Positions 57,113 to 64,000 of a stretch of DNA of 64,000 bases are shown piece by piece. The stretch lies in assembly GCA_963742795.1 (NCBI GenBank), contig CAVUNL010000017.1:67523-131522 (forward strand). Direction: 5' to 3'. The notes under the pieces are model-generated. The model ran no database searches and had not been told where the DNA came from. It saw nothing but the letters and a program-made list of their open reading frames with translations. This DNA comes from Palsa-504 sp963742795 (GTDB lineage: Bacteria > Actinomycetota > Actinomycetes > Streptosporangiales > Streptosporangiaceae). Within the stretch, counting starts at the first letter, position 1; the number at the start of each line of letters is the position of its first letter. The position numbers and the translations under genes were made by a program.

Positions 57113-58585
57113 CTAGGCGGTCCTCCTTTCCCTGCCGTGGCGCGAGTTAGCGCCAGTGGCATCCGTACCGATGACGACCGGCGCGTCGTGTCCCCCGGTG
57201 CGGAGCGTCCGGTGGTCCGGGTCATAGGTGAGGACAACGCCATCGGCGCGCAGATGGTCGATCAGCATCGCCGCACTGGCCGGGCAGGTCACCTGAGCAA
57301 TGCCGCGACTCCCCGGTCCAGGTTTCCAGGCAGACCCGGTGAGCAAGATGCCGAGGGCGGCCAGGTGCGGCAGGATCTGGTCCTCGCGGACGTAAGTGTT
57401 CTTCGGCCGCGCGGGATCGGGGACGGTCGCGCTGGTGTAGCCGTGGCGGCACCGGTAGGCGGGCCTGCCGTAGGACCAGCATGATTCGAGCCGCCGCCCG
57501 CACCGCCCGCACGCGATGAGCCCGGCCAGCAGGTACCGGCGCACCGCAGGCCCCGCCGGGCCGCACGGCGCCGTGGTCTCCTGCGCGGCGATGAAATCGG
57601 CCTCGCTGACCAGCGCCGCATGCGCCGGGTGCCGGGAGATGACCCAGCCCTCCGGCAGGTTCCACCGCTGCACCTGCCGGTGCCCGAGCGTGGTGTTGGC
57701 CGGGTCGACCAGGTCGAAGTCGGTGCGCTGCCGGTTCCACACCTGACGGCCCGTGTACCGGGGGTTGGCCAGGATCGCCGCGACTGTCCGCAGCGTCCAC
57801 GCCGCCCCGGACCGGTGCGGGTTGCGTCCCGGGTCCGCCGCGGACGGGCACGGCACCCCGGCATCATTCAGCGCCCGGGTGATCCGGGCGGCGCTGCGCC
57901 CGGCCAGCCGCCGCGCGAACATCCACGACACCACCGGCGCTGTCACCGGGTCAGGCTCAAGGCGATGCGCCCGCCTGCCCCAGGCCGCGTGCGCCTTGTT
58001 CGGGTGCGGCCCAGCGTCGGCGAGCCGGTACCCGTACGGCGGCCGGCCACCCAGATAACGGCCCTGCTCCAGGGTCTGGGCGGCCATCGCGGTCCGGACC
58101 CGGATCCGGGTCCGGATGATCTCCCGCTTGGACGACAGCCCCAGCGCCAGCATCGTCTCCTCGTGATCCTCCGCGTGCCAGTCGACCCGGCCGCCTACCT
58201 CCGGCATCCACAGCTGGACACCGTAATGCTCGAACAGCGGCGCCATCGACGCGTACTGGCTGCCGTAGAACGCCCGCTCATACTCCCCGATCACGATCGC
58301 GTCCCACCCCCGGTCCGGATCCGCCAGCGCCGCCACCAGCGCCGCGGCCTGCGGACGGCGCGTCCACGCCAGTGTGCGGCTCTCTCCCGCATCGAAGAAC
58401 TCCGCCGCGATCACCCCCTGCCCCGCGGTCAGCATGACGGCCTGAGCCAGCTGCCGGGCCCGTGACGTCACCGGATCCTGCCAGTCCTCAGTCGAGACCC
58501 GCCCGTAAAACGCGAACCTCAGGCAGCCCCGGCCGCCCACCCCCGCCCGGTCACGGCCCAGGCCCTCCGCCCAGGACGTCAGCAT
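57113..58585 (-). CDS. Large serine recombinase/integrase
   Basis: A 490-residue site-specific recombinase. RFAFYGRVSTEDWQDPVTSR holds the nucleophilic Ser; WDAIVIGEYERAFYGSQYAS and ETMLALGLSSKREIIRTRIR complete the resolvase domain. QGRYLGGRPPYGYRLADAGP opens the recombinase domain, LRTVAAILANPRYTGRQVWN is conserved, and YLLAGLIACGRCGRRLESCW with CRHG form the zinc ribbon. ATG 58585 is preferred over longer in-frame starts. Such enzymes integrate phages or elements without a tRNA target; attP is usually beside the gene. Confidence 0.9.
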   Translation of the reverse strand: MLTSWAEGLGRDRAGVGGRGCLRFAFYGRVSTEDWQDPVTSRARQLAQAVMLTAGQGVIAAEFFDAGESRTLAWTRRPQAAALVAALADPDRGWDAIVIGEYERAFYGSQYASMAPLFEHYGVQLWMPEVGGRVDWHAEDHEETMLALGLSSKREIIRTRIRVRTAMAAQTLEQGRYLGGRPPYGYRLADAGPHPNKAHAAWGRRAHRLEPDPVTAPVVSWMFARRLAGRSAARITRALNDAGVPCPSAADPGRNPHRSGAAWTLRTVAAILANPRYTGRQVWNRQRTDFDLVDPANTTLGHRQVQRWNLPEGWVISRHPAHAALVSEADFIAAQETTAPCGPAGPAVRRYLLAGLIACGRCGRRLESCWSYGRPAYRCRHGYTSATVPDPARPKNTYVREDQILPHLAALGILLTGSAWKPGPGSRGIAQVTCPASAAMLIDHLRADGVVLTYDPDHRTLRTGGHDAPVVIGTDATGANSRHGRERRTA

Positions 58586-59002
58586 GTCCCCGCCCGGCCG
58601 CGGGCCGCCTGCCGGAAGGACCCCCATCGGCGCCGCGCACACCCCAGGCCACCCCCACCACACATCAGGAAAAAACAGCTGCCATTCCCATAATCAGCTG
58701 GCAGTTGCCACAAATCCACCTCCGAGAAAAGAAAAAACGGAAGCCGCCACCGTGAATTACTAGCATATACCGCTATTCTGCGATATCTCATTCCTCGGGC
58801 ACGATTGTCCTGCTGCCTGCACGATCGCGACTTCAGCTGATGCCTCCAGCACGGCCAGCAAATGCCGGCCTTCGAGTCCGCGATCGTCAGCGACTCGCGG
58901 GACTCGCGCGCGCGGACTCGGGATTGGTGGCCGCTGGTCTACTCGGTGCTTGCGCCTGTCGGCGGCTAGCCTGCATGGGACGTGGAGTGGAAAGGAGACC
59001 GG
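58586..59002. other. Non-coding stretch between serine recombinase and the 409-residue gene
   Basis: The left part (58660-58780) is AT-rich and contains CTGCCA (58679-58684) inverted against TGGCAG (58699-58704), a possible attP or operator. The right part has degraded coding-like GC-rich sequence without a recognisable gene. AAAGGAG at 58991-58997 is the ribosome binding site of the next gene. Confidence 0.45.
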
Positions 59003-60232
59003 GTGCCTGGTCAGGACGCGAATAGTACTGCCGGTACTGACGATCGTCCATCGTGGGATCTGTATCGCCGGATGGCGGAATCTCCTCACGTCAGCCTGGC
59101 ACGGCGGCAGGCGACACTCTGGGCTCTGGGGGAGCTTGAGCAGGGCATGGGACCGGACTGGCTTGAGCGGTACTGGGACCGGACCGGGCATGTTCCCGAG
59201 GAGGTAAACCTCGGCGGGGCACACGTAGGAGCGCTCGGAAGTCTCCTTGATTTCGCCTTGCGGTTGCAGCTGCTCGATGGTGCTCCCGGAGCCGCGAGCG
59301 TGCAGCGGGAGATGAAGCGCGATCTGCGAGACGACCGGCGGCGGCACTCGGCACTCCAGCTTGAGGTGGCAGCCTTGGCTGTCCGTGCAGGTTTCTCTGC
59401 TGCGCTGGAGGACCGTTCCGGCGGCCAGGGCGCCCCGAGTGACGTCCTTCTGCGGGGCGGTCCGCACGCGGTCAGGGTCGAGACTTTTGCAGTCATTCCT
59501 GATGAGCGCTTCCGTGAGGAACGGGCTTACTGGGATCGCGTCATGGCCAGGATCCGCAGCATCGACTGGCAGTACGACGTTTCGGTCGCCGGGGACCTCG
59601 GCGACCACCTGGGTAATCCAGAAGCAGCTGAATTGCTGCAGCGGATAGCGGCCGCCGCTCAGGCGGTTGCTGACACTGGGCAGGAGCGGCCGGTCGCGTT
59701 CGGGGGTGCCCAGCTTCGGGTGCTGCCGCCGGGGACCACCGGCTACGAGCTCCGGGGAGGCGTGCAGACCTCGCAAGGCTGGCCGCGTGCAGAGAGAAGA
59801 CTGCTGCAGAAGGCTGCTCAGGCGGCCCGTGCTGGGGGCGGCTGGCTGCGGGTGGACCTGATGGACGGTACGTGGCAGTTCACTCCATGGGCGCGCGCCA
59901 GCCTGCGGGAGAAGGTCGATCAGATCGCGGAGTTGCTGAAGTCAGCGCTCTGCCAGGTAGATGGCATCACCGGGGTCGTGGCTTCGAGCGGCGCCTGCGT
60001 GGCGCAGGGGCAGTTCCACGGTGAATCGGCGCGAACACCCGATCATTGCTACGGATTCGTGCGACCCCTACCGGGCGCCCGTGTCCGCGAAACCATGATC
60101 GTCCCGGTGAGCCCGGGAGGCCGCGACGAAGCCGACCTCTGGGCTGGGCTGTATAACTCGGAAGACTCCTGGCTCGACTGGGCGCTCGGCCGAGCCCGGC
60201 TGCCGGGGTGCCGGCAGGTATTCGGACGCTGA
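59003..60232 (+). CDS. Unrecognised 409-residue protein with possible nuclease-like region
   Basis: The start is GTG 59003, supported by AAAGGAG eight bases before it. Early helices (MAESPHVSLARRQATLWALG, ELEQGMGPDWLERYWDRTGH) precede a region, residues ~118-165, that reads SALQLEVAALAVRAGFSAAL and APSDVLLRGGPHAVRVETF. An acidic helix followed by Asp and then hydrophobic-x-Glu-x-Thr resembles a PD-(D/E)XK core, but the Lys is replaced by Thr, so the call is tentative. The C-terminal half (LRVLPPGTTGYELRGGVQTS, GGWLRVDLMDGTWQFTPW, CYGFVRPLPGARVRETMIVP) I do not recognise. It is probably cargo of the mobile region. Confidence 0.55.
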   Translation: MPGQDANSTAGTDDRPSWDLYRRMAESPHVSLARRQATLWALGELEQGMGPDWLERYWDRTGHVPEEVNLGGAHVGALGSLLDFALRLQLLDGAPGAASVQREMKRDLRDDRRRHSALQLEVAALAVRAGFSAALEDRSGGQGAPSDVLLRGGPHAVRVETFAVIPDERFREERAYWDRVMARIRSIDWQYDVSVAGDLGDHLGNPEAAELLQRIAAAAQAVADTGQERPVAFGGAQLRVLPPGTTGYELRGGVQTSQGWPRAERRLLQKAAQAARAGGGWLRVDLMDGTWQFTPWARASLREKVDQIAELLKSALCQVDGITGVVASSGACVAQGQFHGESARTPDHCYGFVRPLPGARVRETMIVPVSPGGRDEADLWAGLYNSEDSWLDWALGRARLPGCRQVFGR

Positions 60233-60469
60233 CACAGGCAAGCTAGCCGCCGTCCGCCGGAAACCACTGCAGCCCCGGCCGCGCTCGTCCCCATCAGCAT
60301 CCTCGGTTTACAGCCGCGCTGGCAAGGTCGACCACACCATGCCTTACACACAGCAACGAGCGGGAAGGATTAATAAAGGGTGCGGCTCTTCTGGGGTGAT
60401 GCAGCGTGAAGAGTTTTAGCGTGGTCGTTGCCGCTGTGTCCGGTTTGCCCGTGTCGGTGAGTGCGTAAA

Positions 60470-60528
60470 GGGCTCCTCCTCGTTACGGTCCCGGTTATCT
60501 GACGACCGGATCGCAAAAGAAGGAGCCC
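60470..60528. promoter_or_regulatory. Hairpin that would sequester the ribosome binding site of the ISKra4-like gene
   Basis: GGGCTCCT (60470-60477) is the exact complement of AGGAGCCC (60521-60528), which contains the ribosome binding site directly before ATG 60530. Transcripts entering from outside could be kept untranslated, a known feature of IS leaders. Confidence 0.5.
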
Positions 60529-60529
60529 G

Positions 60530-62118
60530 ATGCAAGGGTACGTGCCTGGCCAGGACGAGGCGTTCGCGGAGTCCAGGAAGTGCTTCGGGTAGCTGGAGGA
60601 CTGGATGGCGTCGGCGGAGGCGGCAGGACGGACGCGGTGGACTGGAAGAACAGCTGGAGATGCGGGGAGGAGCTGCTTGGCGGCTGTTCCAGGGGGGGCT
60701 GGATCTGGCAGCTGCCCGCGAGGAACCGCCCGGCATGACGTGGCCGGGGAGGACGGGGTTCCGCGCACGCGCGCCGAGAAAGGCCGCGAACGGCCGCTGA
60801 TGACGAAGTTCGGGCAGGTCACGGTGTCACGGATCGCCTACCGGGCGCCGGGCAGGCCGAACGTGCACCCGCTCGACGCGGCGCTGAACCTGCCGGAGGA
60901 AAAGCACTCCCACGGGCTCCGGAAGCTCGCCGCCATCGAGTCCGCGCGCCGGACTAGCACGAGGCAGCGGCCGCCGCGATCACCCGCGCGACCGGCGTGC
61001 AGATCGGGAAACGCCAGGCGGAAGAGCTGGCCCGCCGCTGCGCCGCGCACGTGGAGGCGTTTTACCTGCAGCGGGTGATCAAGCCGCCGCCGGACGGCTG
61101 GCCGCTGATCCTGACCTTCGACGGGAAGGGCATCGTGATGCTGCCCGGGGCGCTGCGCCCGGCCACCGCGAAGGCCGCGGCGTCCGCGGAGAGCCGCTGG
61201 CCGACCCGGCTGTCGCCGGGGGAGAAGACCGGCCGCCAAGCGGATGGCCGAGCTGGCCTGCGTCTACGACGCCGCCCCCGTCCCGCGCACCCCCGAGGAC
61301 GTCATCAGCACGCCCGCGCAGAAACGGCGGAAGAAGAAAGCGCCGGGCAAGCCGAAGGGCAAGCAGAAGCCGCGGGAGCCGCAGGCGCGGGGCAAGTGGC
61401 TGACCGCCTCGGTCACCGATGACATACCCGCCGTCATCGCCGCCGCGTTTGACGAGGCGGAGCGCCGCGACCCCGGCCACGCGCGGGAGATGGGCGGTCC
61501 TGATCGACGGGAACAACACCCAGATCGAGGCCTGTCACCGCCGAGGCCGCCCGCCGGGGCATCACCGGCGACGATCGTGATCGATTTCATCCACGTGCTT
61601 GAATACGCATGGAAGGCCGCCTGGTCCTTCTTCGAGAGAAAGGCGAGCCCGCCGCCGAGGAATGGGTCGCGGCCCAGGCCCGCAAGATCCTGCACGGGGC
61701 AGCGCCCGGCAGGTCGCGGCCGGGATCCGCCGCCGCGCCACCGCCTACGGCTACTCCCCGGCCGAGCGCGCCGGCGCCGACGAAGCCGCCCCGCTACCTG
61801 GAAAACAAGCAGCAGTACCTGGACTACGGCCACCGCGCTGAGAAAGGGCTGGCCCATCGCCACCGGGATCATCGAGGGCGCATGCAGGCACATCGTAAAG
61901 GACAGAATGGACATAACGGGGTGCGAGGTGGGGCCTCGAAGGGCGCCGAGGCCATCCTGAAACTCCGCGCCGTCACCGGCAACCGGCGACTTCAGGACTA
62001 CTGGCGGATATGTGGAAATTGGCATATGGGCCACTATGCGCAGCGCCTGATTGTCTGTGTGGCGGGTCTGGTGGAGCCTGTGCTGGCAGGGAGGTTCTGC
62101 CTGTTCTGGGCGGCATAA
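60530..62118 (+). mobile_element. Decayed ISKra4-family insertion sequence
   Basis: The transposase is broken into at least four frames. MQGYVPGQDEAF starts at ATG 60530 but stops at 60588. Other frames give LEDWMASAEAA, DGVPRTRAEKGRERPLMTKF, GQVTVSRIAYRAPGRPNVHP, HSHGLRKLAAIESAR, then GWPLILTFDGKGIVMLPGAL (catalytic Asp), RGKWLTASVTDDIPAVIAAA, IVIDFIHVLEYAWKAAWSFF, ATGIIEGACRHIVKDRMDIT (catalytic Glu) and GAEAILKLRAVTGN. This order is characteristic of ISKra4 transposases. The many frame changes make it inactive as written. Terminal repeats were not found by eye. Confidence 0.82.
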
Positions 62119-62127
62119 TCGTGGGTG

Positions 62128-63119
62128 TCAGAGGTTGTCGAGGAATGCGAGCAGCCGATCCGGCGGACGGTAGCGGCCGGGTTCTTCCTTGGGAATGGTG
62201 CGATCCGGGCGAGAGCGCGTTCCTTGATCGACATGTCGGCGTGGAGATAAGCGCGGCTCGTGGTTTCGACTCGCTCGTGCCCCGGCCAAAGCGCGATCAC
62301 CGCCGTGTGGAGGCCGTTTCGCAGCAGGTCCATGGCGCAGCTGTGCCGGAGGATGTGGGGGGTTGGGTGCCTGGCGCGCAGCGATGGGCAGTGCTGGCTG
62401 GCGGTAGCGGTGTGCCTGGCCACCAGCGTCGTGACTGCGCCGCGGCTGAGAGCGGTGCCCCGGCGGCTGGGGAACAGCGGGTCGGCGGGGTCGCCGCCGC
62501 GCTCTTGCAGCCACGCCCGGAGCACGGTCACCGTCTGCCTGGATAGCGGCGTGCACCGGTCCTTCCTGCCCTTGCCGCGGCACCGGACATGGGCGCCGGT
62601 GCCCGCTCGATGTCGCAGTTGCGCAGGCCGGTCAGCTCTGAGACCCGAAGGCCGGTCTGGGCTGCCACCTCGAGCAGGGCGTGATCTCGCCGGCCGATCC
62701 CAGTTGCCCTGGTCGGGTGCGGCCACCAGGGCGTCAAGTTCGGGCCTGGTCGGGTCGGAGACCTCGGTCCGCGGGCAGCGTTTGGGCGGGATGGCCAGGA
62801 CCTGGGCGATGAGCCCGGCGTGCTCGGAATAGCGCAGCACCGCGTAGTGGAAGAAGGAGTGGATGGCGGCCAGGCGGGCGTTCCGGGTGCGGGCGCTGTT
62901 GCGACGCTCCTGCTCCAGGTGCTCCAGGAAGGCGCTGATGACCGGCGCGCCGAGGTCAGCCAGGTCCAGCTGGGCGGGCTCCTTGCCGGTCCGGGCATGG
63001 ATGAAGCGCAGCAGGAGCCGCCAGGCGTCGCGGTAGGCGGCCACCGTGTGCGGGCTGGCATGACGCTGGCTGATCAGCCGTTCGGTGAAAAATGCCTCAA
63101 GGGTTGGGCAGGCACTCAT
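62128..63119 (-). pseudogene. Tyrosine recombinase (second of an overlapping pair), frameshifted
   Basis: The start is ATG 63119, overlapping the upstream recombinase stop (ATGA). CPTLEAFFTERLISQRHASP, HTVAAYRDAWRLLLRFI and ARLAAIHSFFHYAVLRYSEH are the core-binding domain. Frames then switch near 62700 and 62590: LLEVAAQTGLRVSELTGLRN (catalytic Arg) is in another frame, while VRCRGKGRKDRCTPLSRQTV, PHILRHSCAMDLLRNGLHTA and the Tyr in SRAYLHADMSIKERALA are in the first. A third switch near 62190 restores PGRYRPPDRLLAFLDNL and the stop at 62128. All catalytic residues exist but no single frame is intact. Confidence 0.75.
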
Positions 63120-64000
63120 GCCCGCCTCCCCGGGATGCGGTCGCGCCGTTCGGCCGCCAGCGCCAGCAGTTCGGGGACCGCCAGACATACCGGTAGTTGC
63201 CGGCGGGATCGGCGTGCCCCAGGTAAGTGGACAGCCGGGGCATCTGCGCGTCGACATCGAGTCCGTCCCGGTACCAGCCAGCACGACCCGGCAGGCGAAG
63301 GAGTGCCTCAGATCGTGCAGGCAGGGCCGGCCCTGCGGCGAGCGCGCGGTAAGCCCGGCCTGGCGCACCAGGCGGGAGAAGGTCCGCTGGACGGTGACCA
63401 GGACCAGGCGAATCCCCACGGGGCAGCGGGAAAGCCCGCTGTGCGCGGGTCCGGGCAGAGCCGCTCGCGCTGGGAACCATAGGTGCTCAGCGCCGCCAGG
63501 GTGCCCGGGTGCAGGGGCAGCTCCCTGCTCTTGCCGAACTTGGAGTGCCACACCGTCAGCAGGCCCTGGTCCCAGTCGAGATCGTCCCGGTCCAGCCGGA
63601 TGGCCTCGCCGATGCGCAGGCCCGTGGTGAACATGACCCCGATCAGCGTCTGGTAGGTGGCGGCGCGCAGGGCAGGGCGCAGCGAGAGGGCCGTGCGCAT
63701 CAAGGCGGCGATGTCTGCCCCGGAGTACAGGTACGGGACAGCCCGGCACGATCGTGACGGCAGCAGCCGGGCCGGAGGGATCTCGGTGGCCGGGTCGAAG
63801 GCCCGCAGGTGACGGGCGAAGCCCCGCGCCACGCACAGCCGCTTGCCCAGGTAGGCGGGGTGGGCGTCCTCGCCGGGGAGCCTGGCCCAGGCCAGGGCCA
63901 GCTCGGTGGTCACCGTGGCGGCCCCGGCAGCCTCCAGGTAGGCGGCGAACCCGGCCAGCAGCCGGTCGTAGCCGGGCAGCTTGGAACCGAGGGCCCGGCG
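63116..64000 (-). pseudogene. Tyrosine recombinase, C-terminal part (runs off window), frameshifted
   Basis: The visible part begins at the window edge with LGSKLPGYDRLLAGFAAYLE and continues TELALAWARLPGEDAHPAYL, GVMFTTGLRIGEAIRLDRDD (catalytic Arg) and LLTVWHSKFGKSRELPLHPG. It shifts near 63420 into LVLVTVQRTFSRLVRQAGL and CLHDLRHSFACRVVLAG (HxLRH), then again into MPRLSTYLGHADPAGNYRYV with the nucleophilic Tyr, and ends RDRIPGRRA at the TGA overlapping the next gene's ATG. The tandem, ATGA-linked arrangement is typical of multi-recombinase elements such as RIT elements. Confidence 0.75.

Noticed and set aside
58760..59776. Minus-strand frame of 338 codons opposite the unrecognised mobile-region gene
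   Set aside because: The plus strand has the ribosome binding site and better codon bias; the minus frame contains no domain-like blocks.

Overview
The window is high-GC DNA from an actinobacterium. The signs are frequent GTG starts, several apparently leaderless genes with a -10 box 7-8 bp before the start codon, and a typically actinobacterial gene set: TopA with C-terminal repeats instead of zinc fingers, an MFS-thymidylate kinase fusion next to holB, a PSP1/RicT protein, TAP-type secreted peptidase, DUF5703, DUF6918, an F420-type PPOX oxidoreductase and a MurA-like enzyme with Asp in place of the catalytic Cys. I cannot name a species; a Streptosporangiales-like lineage is plausible but is inference.

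Layout. 1-7.9 kb: 5' part of endonuclease III (nth), a decayed sigma-like gene with a small inverted-repeat element, a ComF-like phosphoribosyltransferase with an internal minisatellite, a frameshifted GT-C membrane protein, a split LigD system (polymerase; phosphoesterase-ligase), a TauE/SafE exporter and a DUF6918 protein. 8-13.6 kb: Lrp regulator divergent from a LysE exporter, a secreted alpha/beta hydrolase, a VIT-type metal transporter, an anti-sigma/COG4315 fusion, and csoR with its operator beside a truncated copper ATPase. 13.7-19 kb: an operon of MurA-like enzyme, patatin and acyltransferase, then a Baeyer-Villiger-type monooxygenase. 19-29 kb: accessory metabolism and regulators with several gene remnants; a carbonic anhydrase, GNAT/L,D-transpeptidase chimera and SAH-hydrolase operon faces a TetR gene across a pair of matching operators. 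29-38.7 kb: a membrane protein, an XRE regulator with operator-like repeats and a clear terminator, epimerase, PPC-domain protein, DUF3237 protein, Pth2, a second COG4315 protein, Kup, exonuclease III and a TetR gene. 38.8-45.3 kb: tRNA-Thr(CGT) followed by an orphan PD-(D/E)XK nuclease gene, an F420 PPOX gene, a second GT-C-like membrane protein, TAP peptidase, RicT and an AbiEi-like gene. 45.5-53.5 kb: the housekeeping block holB, MFS-tmk, topA, DUF5703 and an M20 peptidase.

From tRNA-Leu(GAG) at 53.7 kb to the right edge everything recognisable is mobile: a three-gene cassette (DDE-type transposase, degenerate tyrosine-recombinase-like protein, divergent DUF6788) bracketed by CGACAGAAC repeats, a large serine recombinase, an unrecognised 409-residue protein with a possible nuclease region, a decayed ISKra4-type element, and two overlapping, heavily frameshifted tyrosine recombinases that run off the window.

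At least eight conserved genes, including the essential topA and conserved xth, carry single-base frameshifts, some at homopolymers. This suggests indel errors in the assembly, so frameshifted genes here should not automatically be read as biologically dead.
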